39,260 bases of DNA, taken from positions 1-39,260 of the forward strand of contig NZ_VFSD01000034.1 in the NCBI RefSeq assembly GCF_014332515.1, in the 5' to 3' direction. Position numbers and translations under genes: made by a program. Shown piece after piece: positions 16,245-25,024 of the stretch. Under the pieces are notes generated by a model. That model was not told the DNA's origin. It did not search any database and saw nothing but the letters and a program-made list of their open reading frames with translations. Source of the stretch: Pontibacter beigongshangensis. Its GTDB lineage: Bacteria > Bacteroidota > Bacteroidia > Cytophagales > Hymenobacteraceae. Every line of letters starts with the position of its first letter. The stretch's first letter is position 1.

Positions 16245-16256
16245 TCTGATAGAAGA

Positions 16257-17105
16257 ATGGCTAAAAAACGGAATGTAGAGCTGGTGGTGATATCGGACGT
16301 GCACTTGGGTACCTATGGCTGCCATGCCACCGAACTGCTGCGTTACCTGAAGAGCGTTAAACCAAAGACGCTGGTGCTAAACGGAGACATTATTGATATC
16401 TGGCAGTTTAGCAAGAGCTACTGGCCCGTAGCCCATATGAAAGTGGTAAAGCACCTGCTGAGCCTCATGACCAAAGGCACCAGGATCTATTACGTTACCG
16501 GCAACCACGATGAAATGCTGCGCAAATTTGTCGGTTTTAAGATGAACTCCTTCCAGATCGTGAACAAGCTGGTGCTGAACCTCGATGGCAAATCGGCCTG
16601 GATCTTTCATGGCGATGTGTTCGACGTGACCATGCAGCATTCCAAATGGCTCGCCAAGCTGGGGGCCGAAGGCTACGACCTGCTGATCCTGCTCAACCGG
16701 GTAGTTAATTTTTGCTGCCTGAAGCTTAACCGCGAAAAAGTTTATCTTTCCCGCAACATCAAAAACAAGGTAAAGAGCGCCGTTAAGTTCATCAACAACT
16801 TCGAAAAAACAGCCTCCGACATTGCTATTTCCAACGCCTTCGACTACGTGGTATGCGGCCACATCCATCATCCTGAAATCAAGAACATCACCAACACCAA
16901 AGGCAGCGTGATTTACCTAAACTCCGGCGACTGGATAGAGAACCTGACGGCGTTGGAGTACCAGGCAGGGGAGTGGAAGCTTTACAGGTACCACGAGGAC
17001 CTGGACCTGCAAACACTGGAAGACGATACTGCCGATCAACCTGACGAAACAAACACGCAACTTTTTGAGCGCCTGATGGTGGAGTTTAACCTGAAATCAG
17101 CTTGA
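16257..17105 (+). CDS. UDP-2,3-diacylglucosamine diphosphatase (LpxH)-like metallophosphoesterase
   Basis: 282 residues of the calcineurin-like fold. Metal ligands in order: ISDVHLG (Asp14, His16), LNGDIIDIW (Asp44), TGNHDE (82-86), FHGDVFD, and CGHIHHPE near residue 200. This spacing matches the LpxH/YbbF-like branch that cuts UDP-diacylglucosamine to lipid X in lipid A synthesis, though Bacteroidota carry several paralogues and the substrate here is inferred. A hydrophobic helix pair mid-protein (YDLLILLNRVVNFCCL) suits membrane association. First gene of a three-gene unit with a glycosyltransferase (28 nt on) and a GH1 glycosidase, hinting at a glycolipid precursor as substrate. Confidence 0.82.
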   Translation: MAKKRNVELVVISDVHLGTYGCHATELLRYLKSVKPKTLVLNGDIIDIWQFSKSYWPVAHMKVVKHLLSLMTKGTRIYYVTGNHDEMLRKFVGFKMNSFQIVNKLVLNLDGKSAWIFHGDVFDVTMQHSKWLAKLGAEGYDLLILLNRVVNFCCLKLNREKVYLSRNIKNKVKSAVKFINNFEKTASDIAISNAFDYVVCGHIHHPEIKNITNTKGSVIYLNSGDWIENLTALEYQAGEWKLYRYHEDLDLQTLEDDTADQPDETNTQLFERLMVEFNLKSA

Positions 17106-17133
17106 AAATTAATTCGGAACAATCCATTACAAG

Positions 17134-18123
17134 ATGTTGAAGATATTATACGCTATTCAGGGTACCGGCAACGGGCATCTGACGCGGGCGCTTGATATTA
17201 TTCCTGCCCTGCAAAAGCTGGGGGAAGTAGACCTGCTGGTAAGTGGCTGCCAGGTTGATCTGGCGCTGCCTTACCCCATCCGGTTTCGGCTCCGTGGCGT
17301 GAGCTTTATTTTCGGGAAAAGCGGCGGGGTGGATTTGTACAGAACTTTCTCTCAACTTAATTCCAGAAGCTTTTATAAAGAGGTAAGGCAGCTGCCCGTA
17401 AGCGAATACGACCTGGTGATTTCTGATTTTGAGCCGGTCTCTGCCTGGGCCTGCACGCTGGCAAAAAAGCACTGTGTCGGATTAAGCAACCAAGTGGCAG
17501 TCCTGAACCCGCATGTGCCAAAGCCTCAGGAAACCGACCTGGTGGGGAAGCTTATACTACGCAATTATGCTCCTACAGCGGCTCAGTACGGCTTTCATTT
17601 TGCCCGCTTCCACCATACCATTTATACTCCCATTATCCGGAAACAGATCAGAGAATTGGCGGTGTCTGACCAGGGGCACTACACCGTGTACCTGCCTGCC
17701 CACGATGACCTCAAGATCGTAAACAGGCTCTCGCAGCTGAAGCAGGTGGAGTGGCAGGTTTTTTCGAAGCATAATCAGCAGCCTTTCAGGTTAGGAAACG
17801 TATGGGTGCGGCCGGTGCAGCAGGAGGCTTTTCTTGCCAGCATGGCATCAGCAACGGGTGTGCTTTGTGCCGCCGGGTTCGGTACGCCATCGGAGGTGCT
17901 GTTTCTGAAAAAGAAGCTGTTGGTAGTGCCTATGAAAAACCAGTTTGAGCAGGTGTGCAATGCAGCGGTGCTGCAGCATATGGGAGTGCCAACTTTGAAG
18001 AATATCAAGAAAAAACACCTGCCGGCCATGTATGAGTGGGTGTCAGCAGGGCAGCCTGTAGCAGTAGATTACCCCGATGAGACGGAGGCACTGGTACAGC
18101 GCATTGTCCGGGAAAACACGTAA
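17134..18123 (+). CDS. MurG-like (GT-B, family 28 type) glycosyltransferase
   Basis: 329 residues. The N-terminal motif LYAIQGTGNGHLTRAL is the glycine-rich GNGH loop of MurG/diacylglycerol glucosyltransferase-like enzymes and of the MJ1255-type family. DLVISDFEPVSAWACTLAKK and the C-terminal LCAAGFGTPSEVLFLKKKLLVVPMKNQFEQVCNA, with its 'P....EQ..NA' nucleotide-sugar region, confirm the GT-B fold. Expected to transfer a sugar from a nucleotide donor to a lipid acceptor at the inner face of the membrane; donor and acceptor unknown. Lies 28 nt after the phosphoesterase and 46 nt before the GH1 gene on the same strand. Confidence 0.85.
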   Translation: MLKILYAIQGTGNGHLTRALDIIPALQKLGEVDLLVSGCQVDLALPYPIRFRLRGVSFIFGKSGGVDLYRTFSQLNSRSFYKEVRQLPVSEYDLVISDFEPVSAWACTLAKKHCVGLSNQVAVLNPHVPKPQETDLVGKLILRNYAPTAAQYGFHFARFHHTIYTPIIRKQIRELAVSDQGHYTVYLPAHDDLKIVNRLSQLKQVEWQVFSKHNQQPFRLGNVWVRPVQQEAFLASMASATGVLCAAGFGTPSEVLFLKKKLLVVPMKNQFEQVCNAAVLQHMGVPTLKNIKKKHLPAMYEWVSAGQPVAVDYPDETEALVQRIVRENT

Positions 18124-18169
18124 GAACCAGACAAAATAATCATCAATAATTCTTTTTAACATATAGTCA

Positions 18170-19513
18170 TTGAATAAGAACGCATTTGGCGAAGACTTCA
18201 ATTGGGGAGTTTCTACGGCAGCCTACCAGATAGAGGGGGCACACGAGGCGGAGGGAAAAGGTGCCTCGATCTGGGATGTTTTCTCGGGCACCAAAGGGAA
18301 AGTGAAGCTGAACCATAACGGCAACCTGGCCTGCGATTTTTTTAACCGCTACCCCGACGACCTGCAGCTGATGCAAATCATGCACATCCCCAACTTCCGG
18401 TTCTCCCTGTCCTGGTCGCGCCTCCTTCCCGACGGCTACGGCCGGCTGAATAAGGCTGGGCTGGATTATTACAACCGCCTGATCGACCATTGCTTAGAAC
18501 TGGGCATAACGCCCTGGGTAACCTTGTACCACTGGGACCTGCCGCACGCCCTGGAGATGCAGGGGGGCTGGACCAACCGTTTGGTGCTGGAGTGGTTCCA
18601 GGAGTACGCTGCCCTTTGCGTCAGTCAGTTCGGTGACCGGGTAAAGCATTGGATGGTGCTGAACGAGCCGATGGTGTTTACCGGCGCTGGCTATTTTCTG
18701 GGTGTACACGCACCGGGTCGGCGTGGCTTCGGGTCTTTTGTGCCAGCCGTGCACCATGCGGCCCTCTGCCAGGCCATCGGTGGCCGCACCATCCGGAGCC
18801 TGCAACCAGAGACGACCATTGGCACCACCTTCTCCTGCTCCTACATAGAGCCTTTCCGGCCGCATGAAAAAGATGTGCGCGCAGCCCGGCGCGTAGATGC
18901 CCTGCTCAACCGGCTGTTCCTGGAGCCTGCGCTGGGTTTGGGCTATCCTTTGGATGACCTTAAATTTATGCGTCGGATAGAGAAGTACATGCAGCCGGGC
19001 GATGAGGAGATGCTTGCCTTTGATTTTGATTTTATTGGCGTGCAGAATTACACGCGCGAAGTAGTGAAGTACTCTTTCTGGACGCCCTTTCTGCAGGCTA
19101 GCCTGGTGCCGCCCCGAAAGCGCAACGTGCCCTACACGCTCATGAACTGGGAGGTTTACCCAGAGAGCATTTACCACATCCTGCAGCAGTTCAGCCGTTA
19201 CCCCAACATACCCAAACTCATTGTAACCGAGAATGGAGCCGCCTTCCCGGACCAACTGCTAAACGGGCAGGTGCACGATCCGCAGCGGGTAAGCTTTCTG
19301 CAGCAGTACCTGCAGCAGGTGTTACGAGCCAAAGAGGAGGGAGCAAAGGTAGCAGGCTACTTTGTCTGGTCTTTTGTTGATAATTTTGAGTGGGCCGAGG
19401 GCTACGATCCACGTTTCGGGCTGGTGCATGTGGATTACGAAACACTGCAGCGCACCATCAAAAGCTCAGGCTACTGGTACCGCGATTTCCTGCAGGGAAA
19501 AGCAACTTTATAA
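18170..19513 (+). CDS. GH1 family beta-glucosidase (TTG start)
   Basis: 447 residues. Begins FGEDFNWGVSTAAYQIEGA, the GH1 N-terminal signature; acid/base Glu166 in VLNEP, nucleophile Glu354 in VTENGAA, and the C-terminal WSFVDNFEWAEGYDPRFGLVHVD block are all present, so it should be active as a retaining beta-glycosidase. No signal peptide: cytosolic. Start is TTG 18170: an in-frame TAG at 18164-18166 lies two codons upstream and the first ATG is about 60 codons in, past essential sequence, so TTG is forced. Third gene of the phosphoesterase/glycosyltransferase unit. Cytosolic place suggests recycling or trimming of an internally made glucoside, not polysaccharide feeding. Followed by a short repeat copy. 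Confidence 0.92.
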   Translation: MNKNAFGEDFNWGVSTAAYQIEGAHEAEGKGASIWDVFSGTKGKVKLNHNGNLACDFFNRYPDDLQLMQIMHIPNFRFSLSWSRLLPDGYGRLNKAGLDYYNRLIDHCLELGITPWVTLYHWDLPHALEMQGGWTNRLVLEWFQEYAALCVSQFGDRVKHWMVLNEPMVFTGAGYFLGVHAPGRRGFGSFVPAVHHAALCQAIGGRTIRSLQPETTIGTTFSCSYIEPFRPHEKDVRAARRVDALLNRLFLEPALGLGYPLDDLKFMRRIEKYMQPGDEEMLAFDFDFIGVQNYTREVVKYSFWTPFLQASLVPPRKRNVPYTLMNWEVYPESIYHILQQFSRYPNIPKLIVTENGAAFPDQLLNGQVHDPQRVSFLQQYLQQVLRAKEEGAKVAGYFVWSFVDNFEWAEGYDPRFGLVHVDYETLQRTIKSSGYWYRDFLQGKATL

Positions 19514-19520
19514 TACTGGC

Positions 19521-19576
19521 CAGCAGTAGCAGCAGAAGGAAGGCCTCCTGAGGGGCATTTTTATTCGAATAATTCG
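19521..19576 (+). repeat. Short intergenic repeat, complete copy
   Basis: CAGCAGTAGCAGCAG, hairpin GCCTC-CTGA-GGGGC (5 bp), ATTTTTATTCGAATAATTC. Eight nt behind the GH1 stop, sense orientation. Confidence 0.8.
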
Positions 19577-19871
19577 GTTCGGGGCCACCTTGTATCAGGT
19601 AAGTCGTAACGTGTTACCAACAGATAAGAAACAAAGTTCAACCAGAGCCAGCAAAAAAGTACCTCTAGTCAGGACCAGCATTTGATTTTACCACTTCTAC
19701 ACAAAGCATGCCCAGGAGCCTTTTGCAGGTCTGTTTGTAGCAGTAGTATGGGAACTGCTACATCTTCCGTACGGAATAGAAAATTCGTACTTGTCCGATG
19801 GAGTCGGGGCAGAAACTGGGCAAGCAGAAAGTGGTAAAGAAAATGTATTTTAAAACAGGGTAAATCAGGAC
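19577..19871. other. Gene-free stretch with two hairpins
   Basis: TGTAGCAGT (19736-19744) pairs perfectly with ACTGCTACA (19754-19762); next to it GTACGGAAT (19769-19777) pairs with ATTCGTAC (19783-19790) with one bulge. Neither has a T-run. No gene seen. Confidence 0.45.
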
Positions 19872-20003
19872 CTATAAATACAGGTGGTAATCTTCGTCCT
19901 TCAGGTCGATGTCGAGGTTTGCCGGTACCATAATGCTTTTTAGCAGGAAGCCTAACGTTGTACCGAGTACCAGGAAAGAGGAGATGGTAGATATCTTTTT
20001 CAT
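19872..20003 (-). CDS. 43-aa single-span membrane peptide
   Basis: ATG at 20003, TAG at 19872-19874. Starts MKKISTISSFLVLGTTLGFL, a lysine-led hydrophobic helix of about 18 residues, followed by KSIMVPANLDIDLKDEDYHL, a short acidic periplasmic or cytosolic tail. The gene is too short for usual ORF cut-offs but has a clean lysine start, membrane helix and tail; an operator-like palindrome lies 60 nt upstream (20063-20076) matching the one before fklB. No family recognised; small membrane proteins of this kind often modulate a larger partner. Reads away from icmF's 3' end on the same strand. Confidence 0.6.
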   Translation of the reverse strand: MKKISTISSFLVLGTTLGFLLKSIMVPANLDIDLKDEDYHLYL

Positions 20004-20062
20004 GATTATAACAGCTTATGTATGGAGTCTATTTCCATAACGCTATTATAATGATTTTGTTG

Positions 20063-20076
20063 CTAACGTTCGTTAG
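20063..20076 (-). promoter_or_regulatory. Operator-like palindrome upstream of the 43-aa gene
   Basis: CTAACG-TT-CGTTAG, perfect 6-bp arms, followed by TTTT. Shares CGTTAGTTTT and arm spacing with the fklB upstream site. Confidence 0.4.
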
Positions 20077-20108
20077 TTTTATGAAAAATATTTTTGCACC
20101 GGTTTTTA

Positions 20109-20168
20109 CAGGCTCCGGGTCTTCTGAAAACGCTTGCTTTAGCCTGTAACAGAAGTGCCCGAAGCCTG
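20109..20168 (-). terminator. Hairpin downstream of icmF
   Basis: CAGGCTCCGGGTCTTCTG (20109-20126) pairs with 20150-20168 (CAGAAG...CCCGAAGCCTG) with a few mismatches around a 23-nt loop, starting about 10 nt beyond the icmF stop. There is no good T-run, so it may be a processing/stability hairpin rather than a classical terminator. Confidence 0.5.
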
Positions 20169-20178
20169 CAAAACTACC

Positions 20179-23100
20179 TTACATGTTTCGGCGGTACTGG
20201 CCTCCTACGGCAAAAAGCGCATTGGTAATCTGACCCAGCGAGCAGTATTTTACCGTCTCCATCAGTTGCTCAAATACGTTGCCGTTGTGGATGGCCACCT
20301 GTTGCAGCTCCCGTAGCTGCTCCTGCGCCTTGTCGGCGTGCCTGTGGTGCAGGTCTTGCACCATCTTTATCTGGTACTGCTTCTCTTCTTCGGTAGCCCT
20401 GATCACTTCTTTCGGGATAACGGTAGGGGAGCCCTGCGAAGACAGGAAAGTGTTCACGCCGATGATCGGGTACTCCCCGTTGTGCTTCAGCGTTTCATAA
20501 TACAGGCTTTCCTCCTGGATCTTGCCCCGCTGGTACATGGTTTCCATAGCGCCCAATACGCCTCCACGCTCTGTTATACGGTCGAACTCCTGCAGCACCG
20601 CCTGCTCTACCAGGTCTGTCAGTTCCTCAATGATAAATGAACCCTGGATCGGGTTTTCGTTCTTCGCCAGCCCCAGTTCCCGGTTTATGATCAGTTGGAT
20701 GGCCATGGCCCGGCGCACCGACGCTTCGGTAGGCGTGGTGATGGCCTCGTCGTAGGCATTGGTGTGGAGCGAGTTGCAGTTGTCGTAGATAGCGTAAAGA
20801 GCCTGCAACGTGGTACGGATGTCGTTGAAATCGATCTCCTGCGCATGCAGCGAGCGGCCTGAGGTCTGGATGTGGTACTTGAGCATCTGCGAACGGGCAT
20901 CGGCACCGTACTTGTGTTTCATGGCCTTGGCCCAGATGCGGCGCGCCACCCGCCCGATAACCGCATACTCCGGATCGATGCCGTTGGAGAAGAAGAAGCT
21001 CAGATTAGGCGCAAACTTGTTGATGTCCATGCCCCGGCTCGCATAATACTCCACAAAAGTAAAGCCATTGGCAAGTGTAAAGGCCAGCTGCGTAATGGGG
21101 TTGGCACCAGCCTCTGCAATGTGGTAACCCGAAATAGACACAGAGTAGAAGTTGCGCACCTGGTGGTCGATAAAATACTGCTGCACATCACCCATCAGGC
21201 GCAGCGAAAACTCCGTGCTGAAGATGCAGGTGTTCTGCGCCTGGTCCTCTTTCAGGATATCGGCCTGCACGGTGCCGCGTACGGAGGCGAGGGTGCGTTC
21301 TTTGATAGGTGCATATACCTCCGCTGGCAGCACCTGGTCGCCGGTTACGCCGAGCAGCAGCAGGCCTAATCCGTCGTTGCCGTTTGGCAAAGGGCCCTGG
21401 TAGTGCGGACGTTCTTCACCTTTCTCTTTGTAGATAGCATCAATCTTCGCGTTGATCTCCTCTTCCAGCCCGTGCTCCCTTATATACAGCTCACACTGCT
21501 GATCGATGGCGGCATTCATAAAGAAGCCTGTCAGGATCGCAGCAGGCCCGTTGATGGTCATGGAGACCGAGGTCATGGGGTGGGAGAGGTTGAAGCCGGA
21601 GTAAAGCTTTTTGGCATCGTCGAGGCAGCAGATGCTCACGCCGGAGTTGCCAATCTTTCCATAAATGTCGGGCCTGAAGTCGGGATCCTCGCCATACAAG
21701 GTCACCGAGTCGAATGCGGTGGACAGGCGCTTGGCTGGCATCCCGAGGCTCACGTAGTGGAAGCGGCGGTTCGTACGCTCAGGGCCACCCTCACCGGCGA
21801 ACATGCGGGTCGGGTCTTCACCTTCGCGTTTAAAGGGGAACACGCCGGCCGTGTAAGGGAATTCACCCGGCACATTCTCCTGCAGGTTCCACTTCAGCAG
21901 ATCGCCCCAGGCCTCGTAGCGTGGCAGGGAAATCTTAGGGATATCAAGCTGCGAAAGCGATTTGCTGTGGGTCTTTATCTTCAGCTCCTTGTCGCGGACT
22001 TTAAAGATGTAGAACTCATCTTTATACGACTGCACTTTCTGCTGCCAGTTCTCCAAGATTCTTTTGTTCTGCCCGTCCAGTTGCAGCTCCTGCTCCGCGT
22101 AAGCCTGCTCCAGCTGATTCACCAGTCGGTCTTTGTCCTCTATATGCAGCCCCTGCACCGCCTCAATGGATTTGCGGATGCCGTATAACTTCTGCGCCGT
22201 CTCGGCCTGCTCGCGGCTCCACTTGTCGTAGTTGCGGATGGTTTCGGAAATTTCGGAGAGGTAGCGGGTGCGGCTGGGCGGTATGATGAACACTTTCTCC
22301 GACATCTCGTCCGTCACGTCCAGCTTCGACTCAAACGAAAGGCCTGTTTTCTCGGAGATCCTGGCCATCACCGCTTTGTAGAGCTGGTTCATGCCGGGAT
22401 CGTTGAACTGCGAGGCGATGGTACCGAACACCGGCAGTTGGGCATCGTCCACGTCCCAGAGCTGGTGGTTGCGCTTGTACTGCTTCTTCACGTCGCGTAG
22501 CGCATCAAGGGCGCCACGCTTATCGAATTTATTCAGGGCGATAATGTCGGCAAAGTCGAGCATGTCTATTTTCTCGAGCTGCGTAGCGGCGCCGTATTCA
22601 GGCGTCATCACATACAGGCTCGTGTCAGAATGCTCCACAATCTCGGTATCGGACTGGCCAATGCCGGAGGTTTCCAGAATGATCAGGTCGAAGCGGGCGG
22701 CCTTCACAATGTCCACGGCGTCCTGCACATATTTGCTCAGGGCCAGGTTGCTCTGGCGCGTGGCCAAAGAGCGCATGTACACCCGGTCGCTGGCGATGGC
22801 GTTCATCCGGATTCTGTCGCCGAGCAGGGCGCCTCCGGTTTTGCGCTTCGAGGGATCAACCGAAACAATCGCTATTTTTTTGTCGGGGAAGTCGAGCAGG
22901 AAGCGGCGCACCAGCTCATCTACCAGCGAAGATTTTCCGGCTCCACCTGTTCCGGTTATGCCCAGCACCGGGGTTGTTTTTTGGTCTGCAGGAGCTCTAC
23001 CTCCAGCTGCGGCCTGGCTGATGAGCTGCTGCTTCACTTTTGCGAACTCCTCAGGGTAGTTTTCGGCTGCCGAGATCAGGCGGGCGATCGATTTGGCGTC

Positions 23101-23589
23101 TTTCTGCTGCAGGTGCTGCACCTCGCCGTTCAGGTTGTTACCCGTCGGGAAGTCGCATTGGCTGAGCATGTCGTTGATCATGCCCTGCAGGCCCATGGCG
23201 CGGCCATCATCAGGCGAGTAGATGCGGGCAATGCCGTAGGCGTGCAGCTCTTCGATCTCTTCAGGCAGAATAACCCCGCCGCCACCGCCGAAAATCCGGA
23301 TGTGGCCGCAGCCGCGCTCCTGCAGCAGGTCGTGCATGTACTTGAAGTATTCCAGGTGGCCGCCCTGGTAGGAGGTAATGGCAATGGCCTGCACGTCTTC
23401 CTGAATGGCGCAATCCACTATCTCCTGCACCGAGCGGTTGTGGCCCAGGTGTATCACTTCTGCCCCTGACGCCTGGATAATGCGCCGCATGATGTTGATG
23501 GAGGCATCGTGGCCATCAAAAAGCGAAGCGGCTGTTACGAGCCGGATATGGTGCGTTGGTTTATAAATTTCAGTCTGAAGCGCTTGCAT
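20179..23589 (-). CDS. icmF: Fused isobutyryl-CoA mutase (IcmF): B12 domain, MeaI-type GTPase, mutase domain
   Basis: 1136 residues. Residues about 15-145 form the cobalamin-binding domain with FDGHDAS (lower-ligand His27), and IRIFGGGGGVI. Residues about 205-420 are the G-protein chaperone with Walker A GTGGAGKSS (213-221), VDPSKRKTGGALLGD and NKFDKRG. The rest is the acyl-CoA mutase barrel (RTNRRFHYVSLGMPAKRLS, YGEDPDFRPDIYGKIGNSG, ISGYHIAEAGANP). IcmF enzymes interconvert isobutyryl-CoA and butyryl-CoA, and some isovaleryl/pivalyl-CoA; the fused GTPase guards cofactor loading and repair. Length and domain order match full IcmF rather than methylmalonyl-CoA mutase, whose GTPase is separate. 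A TACATTTG box (minus strand) lies just upstream. Confidence 0.95.
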   Translation of the reverse strand: MQALQTEIYKPTHHIRLVTAASLFDGHDASINIMRRIIQASGAEVIHLGHNRSVQEIVDCAIQEDVQAIAITSYQGGHLEYFKYMHDLLQERGCGHIRIFGGGGGVILPEEIEELHAYGIARIYSPDDGRAMGLQGMINDMLSQCDFPTGNNLNGEVQHLQQKDAKSIARLISAAENYPEEFAKVKQQLISQAAAGGRAPADQKTTPVLGITGTGGAGKSSLVDELVRRFLLDFPDKKIAIVSVDPSKRKTGGALLGDRIRMNAIASDRVYMRSLATRQSNLALSKYVQDAVDIVKAARFDLIILETSGIGQSDTEIVEHSDTSLYVMTPEYGAATQLEKIDMLDFADIIALNKFDKRGALDALRDVKKQYKRNHQLWDVDDAQLPVFGTIASQFNDPGMNQLYKAVMARISEKTGLSFESKLDVTDEMSEKVFIIPPSRTRYLSEISETIRNYDKWSREQAETAQKLYGIRKSIEAVQGLHIEDKDRLVNQLEQAYAEQELQLDGQNKRILENWQQKVQSYKDEFYIFKVRDKELKIKTHSKSLSQLDIPKISLPRYEAWGDLLKWNLQENVPGEFPYTAGVFPFKREGEDPTRMFAGEGGPERTNRRFHYVSLGMPAKRLSTAFDSVTLYGEDPDFRPDIYGKIGNSGVSICCLDDAKKLYSGFNLSHPMTSVSMTINGPAAILTGFFMNAAIDQQCELYIREHGLEEEINAKIDAIYKEKGEERPHYQGPLPNGNDGLGLLLLGVTGDQVLPAEVYAPIKERTLASVRGTVQADILKEDQAQNTCIFSTEFSLRLMGDVQQYFIDHQVRNFYSVSISGYHIAEAGANPITQLAFTLANGFTFVEYYASRGMDINKFAPNLSFFFSNGIDPEYAVIGRVARRIWAKAMKHKYGADARSQMLKYHIQTSGRSLHAQEIDFNDIRTTLQALYAIYDNCNSLHTNAYDEAITTPTEASVRRAMAIQLIINRELGLAKNENPIQGSFIIEELTDLVEQAVLQEFDRITERGGVLGAMETMYQRGKIQEESLYYETLKHNGEYPIIGVNTFLSSQGSPTVIPKEVIRATEEEKQYQIKMVQDLHHRHADKAQEQLRELQQVAIHNGNVFEQLMETVKYCSLGQITNALFAVGGQYRRNM

Positions 23590-23623
23590 GGTTGGTGTCG
23601 GTATGTCCTGTGTATATAACGTA

Positions 23624-23631
23624 CAAATGTA
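23624..23631 (-). promoter_or_regulatory. Minus-strand -7 box (TACATTTG) upstream of icmF
   Basis: Exact TAnnTTTG match on the minus strand, 35 nt before the icmF ATG; no clear TTG at the usual distance. Confidence 0.4.
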
Positions 23632-23878
23632 AATAAAAACAACGATCTAAGGCGCTGCGTTACAAGTTTTGCATTTACGAGCGTGAACCGTGTTGCTTTT
23701 TTGAGAATGTCGTAATGGAGGCAGGGGGTATTTCCTTCAATGCAGCAGGGAGGAGAGGCAAGTCGGCTTGCAGGATTCCGCGAGGAGAGAACTCGCCAGC
23801 ATGAAAAACCACGAGCTGGAAGCTTGCGGCAGCATTAACTTTTATCGAATTGGAGATCACCTAAAATTACAGCCCTCA

Positions 23879-23912
23879 AATTATTCTAATGATTTTGGCC
23901 CTCCTGAACCAT
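23879..23912 (-). repeat. Short intergenic repeat, degraded copy
   Basis: AATTATTCTAATGATTTTGGCCCTCCTGAACC: tail and hairpin region kept, Leu-codon-like CTGCTG part lost. It lies 93 nt behind the PAS-LuxR stop in sense orientation. Confidence 0.55.
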
Positions 23913-24004
23913 TGTCGCGTCAGGTCCTCTTTGCATACCGGAACAGCAGGTGTTGAAAGGCTTTAATGATTTGAATAATTGGTAAGCGGGTAAGACAGGG
24001 GCGC

Positions 24005-24715
24005 TTACCCAAGGCCGGCTTCACGGGCCAGAATGACCATTTCGGCCACGTTGCTGGTGCCCAGTTTGCGCTGAATATTTTTGCGGTGCGTCTCTACGGT
24101 GTGGTAGCTGAGGAACAGCTGCTCGGCAATGGCTCTGGTGCTCAGGCCCATGCAGATCATGCTCAGGATCTGCACTTCCCGGTTGCGGAGGTGCTTGATG
24201 AGGAGCTTGTTTTTGTTTTTCAGGTTCTCTTTAAGGGCGGCCACCAACTGCTCTTCGGTGTCCATTCTGGGGCTGAGGTCCACGTCTACGCACAAGACAT
24301 CCTGCACATCGCCATGCTCATTTTTTCGGAAAGACTTGGCCCAGCCGGTGAACCACTTATACTCTTTCTCTAATTTATGTCTGGCCCTGAAGATGCCGCC
24401 ATACTCAGCTCCGGTGAAATGCTTGTAATGCGCTATGCTGTTTTCCGGCACGGTCTGATCGTCGGGGTGGACAATTTCCTTCAGGTAGTGGAATCCGCCC
24501 TTCTCCAGTATTTCTTCCAGGCTGTAGCCCAGTGTCTCTTCATTGGTCTTGTTGCACCAGATCACGCCCTTGTCCACATCCGAAATATAGATGTTGGCGG
24601 GCACTTCATTTACAACTCTCTCCAGGAAATCGCACTTTTCTTTTGTTCGCGCTAATTCCTCTTCTAACTCCTTTATTTTCTGCAGTAAGTTATTGTCCGG
24701 TTTTTTTTCTGCCAT
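24005..24715 (-). CDS. PAS domain - LuxR-type HTH transcriptional regulator
   Basis: 236 residues from ATG 24715 (MAEKKPDNN); an upstream ATG at 24739 would add eight residues. A coiled-coil lead (LLQKIKELEEELARTKEKCDFLERV) is followed by a PAS/PAC domain (about 35-155: NIYISDVDKGVIWCNKTNEETLGYSLEEIL, then HPDD, YKWFTGWAKSF, DVQDVLCVDVDLS) and a LuxR/GerE helix-turn-helix (LRNREVQILSMICMGLSTRAIAEQLFLSYHTVETHRKNIQRKLG). No receiver domain or histidine kinase, so a one-component sensor-regulator; the PAS ligand is unknown. Targets unknown; it is divergent from lepA and behind it lies icmF, a possible but unproven target. Confidence 0.85.
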   Translation of the reverse strand: MAEKKPDNNLLQKIKELEEELARTKEKCDFLERVVNEVPANIYISDVDKGVIWCNKTNEETLGYSLEEILEKGGFHYLKEIVHPDDQTVPENSIAHYKHFTGAEYGGIFRARHKLEKEYKWFTGWAKSFRKNEHGDVQDVLCVDVDLSPRMDTEEQLVAALKENLKNKNKLLIKHLRNREVQILSMICMGLSTRAIAEQLFLSYHTVETHRKNIQRKLGTSNVAEMVILAREAGLG

Positions 24716-24990
24716 ACACGTTCTATAGAAGACCTTCATATTGCGATGCTACCGGCTGGCAGCTTCTTTTAGGGAAAAATGGCTTCTGACACTAAAAATA
24801 GTAATTATTATACAGATGTCAATAACTATATTTCTGGCTGGCGTTACCTGTAATCCGGCTCGGGTATCAACCTGGAGACCAGCTTTTTTATTCCGGCAGC
24901 CTATGCTCTGGGCAGCGCTTAACAGGGCACTCGGGTGCAGCCGCAGCTATGGCAGGTCCTGAGGCGGACCCTGCACCTGTGCGGCCGGCG

Positions 24991-25024
24991 GGGCTCCGGA
25001 GGGCAGTTTTTATTCAAATAATTA
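24991..25024 (+). repeat. Short intergenic repeat
   Basis: Hairpin GCTC-CGGA-GGGC, AGTTTTTATTCAAATAATTAC. One of the few copies not behind a gene 3' end on its strand. Confidence 0.75.

Larger units (their letters stand above)
23590..24004. other. Gene-free stretch between icmF and the PAS-LuxR gene
   Basis: Contains the icmF promoter box (23624-23631) and a degraded short repeat (23879-23912). Short open frames here show no domain. Confidence 0.5.

Noticed and set aside
18494..19255. Minus-strand 253-codon frame opposite the GH1 gene
   Set aside because: Shadow of a gene with intact catalytic motifs; no start context or family.
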